A stretch of 64,000 nucleotides of DNA from Quillaja saponaria (taxonomy: Eukaryota > Streptophyta > Magnoliopsida > Fabales > Quillajaceae): positions 25,046,350 through 25,110,349 of the forward strand of contig CM055608.1 of NCBI GenBank assembly GCA_029379385.1. Direction: 5' to 3'. Shown here one piece after another: positions 25,276 through 35,765 of this stretch. The notes below the pieces were generated by a model that was given only the letters and a program-made list of their open reading frames with translations, had not been told where the DNA came from and did not search any database. The translations under genes and the position numbers were made by a program. The first letter of the stretch is position 1. Each line of letters begins with the position of its first letter.

Positions 25276-26832
25276 ACCCAGAAGGGGGGAGAGAGAAGTT
25301 AAAGCTTGTCACAAATATTGTTTTTCCAGATTTTGAGCAATAAGGAGGATTAGTTCATTTCTTTCTCTGCACTCCATGAGATGCCAAGGATTAGCAAAGT
25401 TGGATCAAAAACTTAAATTGTATGTGCAGAAAATAGTTTAAACCTTATAACATGTATTGTATTCCTAGATATGGAGAATGTGAAAAGAAAAGCTTTCTTT
25501 TTCTTTAAGGAATTTTTGCTTGTAACCTTTTGCAAATTTTTTACATCAACATTATCCATTTTGGGATGTGGTTGAAACAAAATGTTTTTTTGAATAGTGT
25601 ACATCTCAGTTGCTTCATCTCTTCATTTTACCCCAAATACCAGTGTTATACAAGGAAAATCAGATGTTGGTATGATTCTTGGATACTTGAACTCAGTAGG
25701 AAAATATGATAAACAATTTGGAAAATACCCTAGTTTGAAACTTGGAAACATACAAGTGTCATGTTGGATCTAATCACGTTTGAGCAACAAAGGTGTAAAG
25801 CATAAGACTATGGTTTTGGAAGTGCTATCTAAATATTGTGACTAGCGGTTATTCTAGGTATTATAACACCTCTGTACCAGTTATATCAGTAACACTTTTC
25901 TGTTCTATTGACAAGATTTTCTCTAGTTCTTGAAGATAGGGTCATTGAAACTTCAGTTTCTGAATATTTGGAAGATGTTAGTATCAGTTTCAGTTATTGA
26001 CTTTGGGTACTTGACATCCTCTACATAGCAAATAAAGGCAGCATGCAGAATTGAGATCATTATCTTTTATAATGACAACAAAAATTGTAATTTAGGCANN
26101 NNNNNNNNNNNNNNNNNNNNNNNNNNNNNNNNNNNNNNNNNNNNNNNNNNNNNNNNNNNNNNNNNNNNNNNNNNNNNNNNNNNNNNNNNNNNNNNNNNAG
26201 AATGATTAGTCATAGGTAATTCCCTGTCTTCTGGACACATGTAGAGGTAAGTCAAGCAATCAGCTTTTGATAATTTTCAAGCAATATTTAGGTTTGTATA
26301 TTAAGTTGTGAAAGCATATGCTCATCCAATTGTCATTTTATGAACATGTTTTTGCTCTTTCTGAAAATGGATTACTTGATTGCTCTGAGCAAGTGTTTTA
26401 CATGGATATGTTTATATCTTCCTTTCTGATTGAAGTTAATCTTGGTATTATCCATGCTAAACAATTTTCACACAGGCAATGCTAAATCGGGTGGGTTACT
26501 CCCCTGAGATAAGCCACGGGGTGCTGGTTGAAATGGCAGAACATAGGAAAGATTTAGAGAAAAAAACAAAGCCCATCCTCGATACATTGAGGAGCTACCA
26601 AGACTTGCCTCCGGTAATTTCACATTTCATTTGGACTCACGGCATTTAGTTTCTTATTAGTTCTGGACTAATATTAATTATGATGGTGCTTCTTCTTTCT
26701 TTTTTGTATGGTTGGGTGGTTCAGGATAAAGCTTTGGCTGCTTTAGCAATCGAGGATAAGAAAAGGCAGTTTGGTGCTGCTGAGAAGTATCTTGAACATG
26801 TATTGCATTCAGCTCTTGCCAGTACAGATTAA
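22430..26832 (+). CDS. AUG1: AUGMIN subunit 1 (HAUS1 homologue)
   Basis: A complete six-exon gene: 22430-22676, 22857-22989, 23081-23215, 23366-23492, 26476-26613 and 26725-26832, encoding 295 residues. All phases join. The protein is the plant HAUS augmin-like complex subunit 1. It helps recruit gamma-tubulin to existing microtubules, so branching nucleation can occur in spindle and phragmoplast. Readable blocks are IGGVKEWLTKTFEAAGKVVP, NVVSSAQALANVANLLNIRD, the strongly conserved AMGDISLRKTDMEEKKGKL, QMENWKTNFAG, and a C-terminal KALAALAIEDKKRQFGAAEK. Much of it is predicted coiled coil, as expected. The ATG at 22430 begins MSDQDPSMSET, and no upstream in-frame start is needed. Intron 4 (23493-26475) is 3 kb and holds LINE debris, a microsatellite and the 100-N gap. 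The gene converges on FIS1. Confidence 0.95.
23620..23741. repeat. Tandem ~60 bp duplication in AUG1 intron 4
   Basis: Two adjacent copies share GGTCCCC(A/T)AATG, GCAATATG(G)ACCATT, GGAGTCAAAA and GTTAATATTGAAACTTGG, with several differences. Confidence 0.8.
24080..24820 (-). mobile_element. LINE retrotransposon 3'-end remnant (antisense in AUG1 intron 4)
   Basis: Read on the minus strand, conceptual segments GKFNRMAMRQVMLHGFECWE and RDRIRNEEIDRKINVAPIE are recognisable. They match the C-terminal end of plant LINE-type reverse transcriptase proteins, which read like ...AMLYG-ECW... and ...R-D-IRN--IRE-VGVAPI.... A YRGLDIS...GRW stretch follows, corresponding to the family's LRWFGH...RR region. 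The 3' tail (AACTAGTTTGGG...CTTAGTTGAG on the minus strand, about 24135-24097) is typical of these elements. Multiple stops show it is dead. Confidence 0.75.
25214..25270. repeat. Compound microsatellite (TC)n(AC)n
   Basis: About 29 bp of alternating TC are followed directly by about 28 bp of alternating CA, inside AUG1 intron 4. Confidence 0.95.
26099..26198. other. Assembly gap (100 N)
   Basis: Exactly 100 N, probably a placeholder of unknown true size. It lies in AUG1 intron 4, so no coding exon needs to be missing; phases join across it. Confidence 0.98.
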
Positions 26833-27926
26833 TTTAGTAATGTTAGACTTCTGCTACCTTCGTAAATTTTGATTTTCAATTATTGAACTAAGATGAATAT
26901 GGAAACTTTCTGATAGTGACGTTTTGAAATTTGTTGCCTGTTTTTGGTCTACAACAAGGAAATAGGTATTCATAGTTAACGGGTGGAAGTTATCGCCTGG
27001 AGTGGGACAAAATATTGAATATGTAAAAAGGAGAGAGTTGGTTTTGCTGCTTCATTTTTCTTTTTTAATACCATTTTGGTTGGCTCCTAATTCAACACAA
27101 CTAGGTTGAACAACGTGATGGCCAAATGTAGACAAAATGGGGCGATATTCTATGATGGGAACACCCGTCCTTACTTAATCATAGACTATTTAATAGTCTT
27201 GGTAAATTGATATTAAGATATTGAGTATGTTTCAGTACGTAATCGAGTGATTTATCAGTTGAATATGTCACTTGTAGCGTTAGTCCATTGAGTTCAAAGA
27301 AAATATGTATAAAAAGGAATATACATTAATCATCTGCTAGTTATGATTCTTCGTGCTTACAAACTAAACCCCTGACACCCTACTAAAGACAATGACCACT
27401 GATCACCACCATGTTAAAATAGAAGGTTCAATTGAGAAAAGCTAGCTGCTGAATTTGGAAAAACGCAGGCAGGAGGGTCAGAATTTCAACTCTGCAGGAT
27501 ACTTACAGAAAGACAACAGTTCATATTCTTTCCCAGTTTCTGTTTTGGGTCAGTGATAAGCGACTCTTGGATTGACGACATTCTTATACGTCCAGGGCCT
27601 AACTTGAACCAAGGCTTTGCTTTGATAAGGGGCCTATAGGCTATTATCCCTCGATGAGTGACATAGACTGGTTTGCTTTTTCGAAATAATGGGGTGAAGA
27701 TATTAGTATCACCTAAAAAACAATATATACTATGGAACCAACTAGACAGTTTTTAATAGAAAAAGAGGTTTCTTTCAGATAAACAGAAAAGGTGAAAAAC
27801 TTAAGGTAGCACTTTCAGTCCTTTGCGCATTCATGTTATTTTTGAACATCTTTCTACAAGAAAACTTAGCCGAAGAGAAGCCAATAACTGTAAGCATATC
27901 ATTATGCACTTTGTTGGGATTGTTTC
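26833..27926. other. Convergent intergenic region between AUG1 and FIS1
   Basis: This holds the 3' UTRs of both genes. No other coding signal or repeat is recognised. Confidence 0.6.
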
Positions 27927-30900
27927 TTAATTCCTGCGAGCCAATGCTGCTGCAAGCCCACCAGCTAGAAGTCCCACAGCTGTGGCAGCAATTCCTATAC
28001 CAATAACACCATCTGCATTCCAAAATATGCATTTGTAAATCCTTTAGTATAGTGCTGTCATGCAGTACAAGTAATTTGACGCTAATCAATCTTACAAAAA
28101 GAAAAAGAAGAAAAGGTTTGCAACTATTCGAGCTATTACCTTTGGAAATTTGACCCTCAACTGTCTTCTTGAGAGTGAGAGCCTGCCTCCAATCAGGGGC
28201 AATCTACAGGACTCAAAAGTATCAATGGAAAACACCAAAAAACATTGACATCAAGTTAGACCTAGGACATTAATCTTTAGGATCTATGTGGATTGAGGGG
28301 AATGGACAAGAAAAAATAAAATAAAGGGAAAGGACATTCAAAAACCATCACAAGTTGCTTCCTACTTATTTTCCTTTTCTTGTAATAGTCTAGTGTTATT
28401 AAATATGCGCTTCAAAAGGCGAGAGGCTCTGGTCGCACCCCTCAGACGATGCTCATTCACTCAGGTTCAGCCTAGGCCGCGTGTGCCTAACCCACTCAAG
28501 CTCGCACCTAACCCATTCAGGTGCATGCCTAGGCTCTTAGTTGACTTCTTGTTGACCTCTTAGGAATTTAGAAAGCAAAATCACTAATTTTATTGTTTTT
28601 CACTTAGAGATAATTTTTACTTGCGGAACTTAGTCAACTACTTGATGGACCTCTTTTCTTTAGATAAATTTTTTCCATTTTTACTTTTTACTCCTCAGAA
28701 TTATTGCCTATAGCTATTATATTTTTCTTCCTATTTTTACTCTTTCATAACATATTGATACTAGTTTTTACTTGTTGGAAGCTTGAAATTCTTGCTTGTA
28801 GCAATTTTTTCTATTTTCTTTAGCAAGGAGCCTAGAGTTCCTCAAGTGCCTAGAGCCAAGGCCCCAGAGACCCCTTGCGCCTAGGTGCACCTAGAGCCTT
28901 TAATAACACTGTTATACCAGGTTACACAATATTGAAACCACCACGTACTGTGCAGTAAACTTGTAATGTTAAAAACAGTAAGAAAGATCCAGTGTTTTCA
29001 GGAGATCAGCAGAACCAAAACTCGAAAGTTATTAAGATTTAAGAAGAATTGCACATAGAAGGCATCATAAGGGATGGTATCATGATACAACAAGAACACA
29101 GAAATAGTAGGTTTTATGATTACTTGCTATCTATAATTAAAGAGATACAGACCTCCAAACATCGGTCTAGAAGCTTCCGACTCTTTGAATAATCACCACT
29201 TCTGTAATATCCAACAGCCAGAAGATATAGCTTCTCTCTTTCTTCCAAAGGGCTGCTAGTATTGGACAGGGAAGCTGCGATTCAAAATAATTTTCATTCT
29301 AAGATTGATAATATTCTAGCTATCTATAAGGCCAAAGCTAAAAGATCAGGACCCATATTCTCCAATATCTACCATTGCTGTGGAGGGCCACAACCAGAAG
29401 CACTAAAACCAAGTCATTGCTTGGCTAAACATTTGGTTTTAGTATCTATTGGACAATGTTTTAGATGCTTATAAAGGAGGATGGTAACATAGAGCAATTT
29501 TGTTTGAGTGATATTCATCACCAAAATGTGAGAATAGCCTTTGGACTTCTGAGAGGTCCAGAAGGACCAGTTAAATAGATCCCCACAGAATGCAAGTTCA
29601 GTAAAACAACAGCTTGTTAGATTCAGTTGTTAAAGAATATTAATGGGTTAGAAACAGAGGATAGGATAACTACACAGTTTTTTGCTCTAACACTATTACT
29701 TCTGGGAAGGAGGGTTATTACTTAGATGAAGACAATAGTTTCAATGTACCAGGGGCATAAGCAGAATATCTGGTGAGCAATCATATCTTGCAAATTAAGT
29801 ATTGATAACATGGGATCTTAGGGTGATCAACTAGATGATTAATGAAGTTTAAACCAAATAAAAGTAACACTGACAGAAATTCTTCCAGAACATTCATAGA
29901 GTCATCCCCAGGTTGAGCAAGAGATGAGGGAGAGGTGATCAAAGAAAAGTATCAATGTATGCACAAATGATTTTGGAAACGCCATAAAGCAGAAGAAACC
30001 ATTATCTTTCAGAGAGTAAGTGTATTACAAAAGAGCACTAATGGGGTGCGTACAATGTACGCTAGAACTGTGCAAAAATATACTACCCAGAAGGAAGAAA
30101 AGCAGACATAAACATAGAATCAAGATCATAATAGAAACAAACTATCTAGCTGGTTAAAGCAGAACTGTACCTAATTCAATCTATGGTTTAACTTTACCTT
30201 CAAGCATGGCTACCCCACGTTGCACATCTTCTGCTTGCTTTGAATGAACAAGTGCCCATGATAGCCTCATTATGCTTTCATTCTTCCGTTCATCAGAGTT
30301 GGCATTAGAAGCATCTGCAACTTCCCTCTCACAGCCCTACAAATAGCCAAATACACAAAACAGATTAGACCAGAGACTCAATGAAAGAAATAACAAGAGT
30401 TCAGAACATGCACATGTATAAAGCCCAATGCAATCCGGTAGAAGATGATGAACACACTCACTACTTGCTTTACATCAGCATAATTGTCAAACTTAATCAC
30501 ATTACAAACATCAAAAGAATTAGAATAAAACAAAGCAGATTCTTTTTTTCCCCGGAGTAACAATGGGTCAAAGAGTATTTTTCCAAAATCCAAACCATTA
30601 AATAACTATTGCATTTATAGTTAACATAAGCCATTAAAATAAATCCTCAATTACTTATTCATGGAAAAATGAGGATTGATATTCAAAATCGAATTCCTTC
30701 TCCCAGTTCCTCCTAAATTCGATAGCGTCAAATCCCGTATTCTTAAACAAATGGTCATCCCCTTCAAATTTTAATTCAGAATAGTAATTTTCTCAGGATA
30801 CAAGCTGAAATTGAAGAATAGAAGGGAGGAAAAGTGGGGGATTAGAAACATACAACGATGATGTCGCGTTCGCACCAAGGGATCTGATCGCCACCGCCGA

Positions 30901-30946
30901 AGAATGACCCAATGGACTCGAAGAATTTTCCGATCTTGGCTTCCAT
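27927..30946 (-). CDS. FIS1A: Mitochondrial fission 1 protein (FIS1)
   Basis: A complete five-exon gene. Exons in transcript order are 30946-30854, 30336-30198, 29274-29153, 28203-28140 and 28012-27927, encoding 167 residues; the usual plant length is about 170. FIS1 is a tail-anchored adaptor of the outer mitochondrial and peroxisomal membrane, where it promotes DRP3-dependent division. The N-terminus MEAKIGKFFESIGSFFGGGD is followed by the TPR-like bundle (NESIMRLSWALVHSKQAEDV, then LYLLAVGYYRSGDYSKSRKL and DRCLE). The C-terminus has a hydrophobic tail, GVIGIGIAATAVGLLAGGLA, with a short basic RRN end, the expected tail anchor. The reading frame is intact. It sits next to AUG1 (convergent) and in tandem with the methyltransferase gene. 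FIS1A rather than FIS1B rests on overall resemblance. Confidence 0.95.
28391..28911. mobile_element. MITE-like inverted repeat element in FIS1 intron 3
   Basis: The left end AGTGTTATTAAA (28392) is mirrored by TTTAATAACACT (ending 28910). Both ends are followed inward by GC-rich phrases such as GCCTAGG and GCGCCTAGGTGC, against an otherwise AT-rich intron. No clear target duplication was found. It resembles a non-autonomous DNA-transposon family with AAAGGC/CCTAGGCGC-rich ends. Confidence 0.6.
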
Positions 30947-31725
30947 TGTTTGATAATCGAATAAACAAATACTCTGAAAAGTAGCTGATTGACCTGAACT
31001 CCAATATATAGGTTTTGGGAGGGATTGTAAGTCTGGGAAATGTTCTTGCCAGACGCTCGAATGCACCTTGGTATAGTTTTTCTTTGAGAATTTTTTTTTT
31101 TTTTTGGGTAGAAGTTTCTAGACTTTTCTAACACAAATGACTATTTTATTATACAAATGCTTTTGAGGGTGATTTAACTTTAACTTTAACTTTAATTCAT
31201 ACGTTTAGTTTATTGTAATGAGATCTCTTTAATTATAAAATTATTTTAATTGAATTATTAATATTATTTTTTGTTAAAATAAATTTAAGAGAAGACAATG
31301 CTAACGGTAGACTAGTGGTTTCTTATGTGGTCAATCCACGTAAATCAATGGATGAATACAAAATTATCACATAAATTGTATATATTATTTTACAATTACT
31401 TAAAATTTTGTTGTTAAAAAAATAAAAATTATTTAAAACTAAAAAAGAATAAACTAACAAATTGAAAAAAGCTTTTATCTCTCCACTCTCCCAAAAAAGA
31501 TTATGTTCCAATCCAGAGCATTAGATTTTCTTTTCAAAAATATATCTAATTACACACAAAAATAAAAATAAAAATTCCTTAACCCGTACTCTGCAATTTG
31601 TGATAAATATATGCTTCCATAAATGAGTTATTAAATAGAGCTACTTCAACTTTATGTCTTACATGAATAGGAAAGAATCAGACATACACTACTAAAAATT
31701 CACCAATTTTTTGACCACATCTTGC
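30947..31725. other. FIS1 promoter/5' UTR and methyltransferase 3' flank
   Basis: The part near 30947-31075 is likely FIS1 5' UTR/promoter. A T tract lies at about 31088-31104, then AT-rich sequence. No further gene is seen. Confidence 0.5.
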
Positions 31726-32911
31726 TTATACATCTCCCACCCTTCCAATTCTCAAAAATATAGGAAACTCGACAACCTTCTGCCCATCTCCACCTTCATT
31801 CCAAGCACTCTGAAATTCTTCAACCACATCATTCCTCAATAGCTCTACCCCCTTCTCCTTTGCCGTCTGATACGCTGACCACGATCTTATGTACCTAAGA
31901 AAATCATCTGAATCCATCACTTTCTTTGTTACAAACTCAAATGGTCCTGTATGATCAGCTCCGTCCACCGGCTCAAATGGAAAATCAATGCTTCTGTACT
32001 CATTCTCAACCAATTTACGTGCTGGATCCCAAAAGGGCTTGGAATCAATGTAGTAAAGTCGATCCAAGACAGTGTTTATTTTTTCGTTAACTCGTGGAAT
32101 GGTGTAACACCAGGCAGCTATGACTCCATGGGGTTTCTTGAGTATCCATTTCACTTGTTGGTAGAATGTTGGGTGGTCAAACCAGTGGAGGGCTTGAGCA
32201 ATGATCACTAGGTCTATGCTTGATTGTGGTGACACTTTTTTCTCAATCTCAGTCATAGACATGGTTGGAGGAGTTTGTTTGTATAGCACATTGGGTAGCT
32301 TGGTTGCGTATTCTAGTTGTTTTTCACTTGTATCTGTGGCTATCACTTTGTTGTAGATCTCAGCTAGCTGAAATTAAAAACATTGTATTGTATTAGAAGA
32401 AGCAGCCTATAAATAAATCGCCAGAAAAAACTATAAGATGAGAAATTCAAATACAAGAATGTTCATATATCATCGAGTCATACGAATTGATAGACACGAG
32501 AAAATTTACTCCACTATAAGTTTTACAGCTACAAACTTGCAAATTGAGGAACATGCATGAATATTAGGAGTGCTGTTGGTGAATTTTGAACAAAGTTACC
32601 CAATTGCATATCATGTATTAACAAAAATATGAATGGTAGTAATTCAGTTTGTTTTGTTCAAACTGAAAACATTGGAATTGAATGAGTTACTAAATACTTA
32701 GAAAAGCAGAGGGGAAAACTATGAAAAATGCAGGAAGAGATGAAGGGGAAGAGTGACTGACAGATTGGGCTGCCTGGCCGCTTCCGGTGCCGACGTCCCA
32801 AGCAAGATGCTGAGATGGTGTCTTGGAAGCAATGAATTGAAACAATTCTGGAGGGTAACTTGGGCGAGTATCTGCATATTGTTTTGCCTGCTTAACAAAA
32901 AGCTCTGCCAT
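31726..32911 (-). CDS. Class I SAM-dependent methyltransferase (At2g41380-like family)
   Basis: A two-exon gene: 32911-32762 and 32367-31726 (phase-0 intron), encoding 263 residues, a normal size for this small plant family. The start MAELFVKQAKQYADTRPSYP is the conserved opening. An in-frame ATG eight codons further upstream (32935) is possible but adds a poorly conserved MKLKRNRE. Motif I is LAWDVGTGSGQAAQ, the SAM-binding glycine loop. IATDTSEKQLEYA is motif II-like, and SIDLVIIAQALHWFDHPTFY is the motif around the fourth strand. The C-terminus ends in FPIFLRIGRVGDV. The fold is certain. The substrate is unknown; relatives are annotated only as embryo-abundant-related or putative methyltransferases, and the protein is probably cytosolic. 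The gene is divergent from P5CR. Confidence 0.9.
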
Positions 32912-33673
32912 TTCTCTGTTTCTCTTCAATTTCAAATAAGATTTTGGTACTAAAACTTATGTATTCTCATTCAGAATTGATTCCAATAAATAGAGCTTCA
33001 ATCGTTGAAGATCATGTTGGAATCTTTTTATGCCTTCCTTTTTCTCCAATGAAAATGCCCTACTGGTGGCTGTGGTGGTCTTTTGTTGACCAACCAAGTT
33101 GGACACGCATCTAAAGTCTGGATAGAGACTATGCACCATACACCCATTTTTTTTATTTTAGTATAAGATTTATAATAAACTTTATATATAAAAAATGATT
33201 GTCGAGAGTATTACCTTTTTTGGCTTCTTCTCCCTCGACTCAAAAACTTGTATCTGTTTTAATAATAATAATAATTAAAAATAAAATAAAATCGGACTCA
33301 ATGCATGCAAGAAAAGTCTTTTATGACCATTTGTTTACTTAATTTGTCTTTAGGATTTGAAGAGGCAGGTCTAGTTTGTGTTGGTTCATAGTGACAGCCA
33401 AATAGGAAGTGGTAAATGAATTATATTATCGACATATCAGTGTAGATACGGGTACGTTATCTCTAATGTGTTTCTTTGTTTCCGGGTAGGGACTGGGGAA
33501 GGGGGTTTCAGACGCGCAAGCTCAAATGGAAGATTCAGCACATGTATCAATATTGTTAATGAAACTTCTTGGTAAGTGGTGCCTCTCTTGGTATGGGGTC
33601 ATGTTAATCCAAACCAGCTCAATAACTACACGTGGCATCATTCAAGTATCGTATAATTTGTAGTTTCGAGCCT

Positions 33674-34242
33674 AACAGTGTATTTGAAATAATATAATAA
33701 ATAAAATTTATTTCATTTTAAATAAATTTACAATTCAATACATTTTAAATAAATTATGTTATTTATAATAAAACTACACTTATGAAATTCAGTCTAATTT
33801 TAGAATTCATTATAGTTTAAGTACTATTTCAATACTACCCCCAATTTTTAATCAAAAGTAGCGTTGATGAACTAAAAATATAATAGTAGGGAGACTAATT
33901 GTTGTTTAATGAACAAAATACAAGTTGAGAGGAAAAAACTTGTAATTGATTAAATGAATCATTGATGGTGGTTTTTTATCGATTATCTAAATGAAAATAT
34001 TTGTAATATTATGAATAAAAATATTATTTGAAGTGGATAACATCATAATTTATCTCAAATAAATTATATAAAATAAAATCCAACTTATTTGATATGGAAT
34101 TCATAATTGAATAAATTATGAATTTCAAATGAACTTCATTTAAAATTTACTTTATTTCATTTCTTCCAAATGTAAAAAATATAGAATCTATTTGAAGTGA
34201 ACTAAATTATACTTTTTTTTGAAATGTTCCAAACACACTGTA
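33674..34242. mobile_element. hAT-like MITE, ~569 bp
   Basis: The left end AACAGTGTATTTGAAAT and the right end, reverse-complemented TACAGTGTGTTTGGAACATTTC, form inverted repeats. AGCCT lies directly outside both (33669-33673 and 34243-34247). The interior is AT-rich with TTTATTTCATTTTAAATAAA-like phrases. About 21500-21860 contains a related sequence, sharing for example ACTAAAAATATAA and ACAAGTTGAGA. The short 5 bp flank leaves the superfamily uncertain. Confidence 0.65.
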
Positions 34243-34919
34243 AGCCTCCTATAGTCAAATTCTAAAATCTCTTATTCTCTCTATATTTATTTATTTTTCA
34301 AGAGATCTCTTAACTTAAGCATTAGAGTGTTAATAGGTTCGCATGACCACCTATGTAGTTGTACTAAAAAAAACACATGAGAAGACCTCTCTAATTTGAA
34401 ATATCATATATCAATAAGATTTTGTATTTTTTAGAATTGGAAGTAATTAATTAGAATTTGGAATTGAAATGAGTTTCAATTATAATTTATAATGAAGTTA
34501 GATTATATGAAAAAGTACCATCAAGAGTTATGCTTTCTTTACTTGGTCATTCTATAGTGGTTTTCGACAGTGGTGCTTGTTGGTTTTTGTGGTTCTTAAC
34601 GGAGGAGATAGTTGTTTCCAGCGGTTTTTGACGAAAGTCGTAGTTGTTTTCAAGATTTTATGATGATGATGGTCATCATCTTTGATGGCCTTTGTCATGA
34701 TAGTCTTCGTTTTGGTGGTCCTTTGGCAATTGTTATAGTCTCTCTCATATTAGTGGTATATTTTATAGCGGTGATTATCATGCCTAACAATAATGACTTT
34801 TGTCTTCAAAGATAATTTTGTCCACTTCAAGTGATTCATGTGTGACAATAGTCATTAAGTCGTCAAAAGGCGACAAAACATAGTTGCTCATAGGTGGCAT
34901 TCGGAAATCTAGCAAGGTG

Positions 34920-35270
34920 TGCTTATGGTTGGAATACAAATTGAATATATTCGAATATCAAATTTCAATTTGGATTATAATTACTATTTGAATTCAAGAA
35001 GAGGAATTTGAATATGAATTCAAATAAAATTTTGAATTTCAAACCAAATTTGAATATATATTTTTAATATATTCAAATTGTAAGGGTATTTTGATAAAAA
35101 TATATTATTTTGAATATTAACTCGAATTCAAATACTATTTCAAATTATTTTTCGAAAATCAAATCAAATTATACATATTTCGAATTCGAATTCAATTTGA
35201 ATATTATTTGGGTTCAAATTTTTTTTTTCAAATCCGAATTTGAATTCGGATTATCCGGTTTAAATGTCAC
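34920..35270. repeat. Degenerate AATTTGAAT / ATTCAAATT-rich tract
   Basis: More than a dozen imperfect iterations of TTTGAAT and its complement ATTCAAA occur in 350 bp, forming many short overlapping palindromes. It looks like low-complexity satellite-like DNA rather than a gene. Confidence 0.7.
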
Positions 35271-35610
35271 CCTTTACTACCATGAATAACTTGTTTTAAG
35301 ATGATGACACATATACAAACTAATTTAAACTAAAAATAAGTTAAAATTATGATTTTAATAGTCTATCAATAAGAATTAGAAATTTAAAAAGAAATTTAAA
35401 CTGAATTTTTTATTATCAATTTAATTCCCAATTTCAATTTCCGATTTTGAATCAAAATTGCTAAATGCTAAATCTAGATTTATTCCTTCTTAATTTCCAT
35501 TGTTTTATAGGCTTGAAGCCCTATAATTTTCATCGGGCCTGTAAAATATATGAATGAAGATTTAACCTAACTGGGCCAAGCGATAAGCTGAAGAAGATCA
35601 TCTACTTTGT

Positions 35611-35668
35611 GTATAAATAAAGCAGCTTAGTCTGTACCCAAAAAAAAAAAAAAAAAAGCAGCTTAGTC
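35611..35668 (+). promoter_or_regulatory. P5CR core promoter: TATA box overlapping a duplicated site with poly(A) micro-insertion
   Basis: GTATAAATAA (35611-35620) is a good TATA box, about 150 bp before the P5CR ATG. It runs into AAAGCAGCTTAGTC (35619-35632), which is repeated exactly at 35655-35668. Between the copies are only TGTACCC and a run of A. The duplication puts the insertion in the predicted transcription start region. Confidence 0.6.
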
Positions 35669-35765
35669 AGTTCCAGCTTCCAGAACGTCACACGTCCCCT
35701 GCAACTGTAACTCACCTGGACTCTGGAAGAAGAGTGGTCGTTTTAGTGTGACGTCGTTTAGCTAG

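Larger units (their letters stand above)
32936..35765. other. Divergent intergenic region, methyltransferase / P5CR
   Basis: 2.8 kb contain no gene. They hold a hAT-like MITE (33674-34242), a degenerate AATTTGAAT-rich stretch (about 34920-35270) and the P5CR core promoter with a poly(A) micro-insertion. The frame at 34612-34815 is not supported by codon structure or homology. Confidence 0.6.

Noticed and set aside
34612..34815. 67-codon hydrophobic plus-strand frame
   Set aside because: It has no family resemblance or splice context and lies in repeat-rich intergenic DNA.
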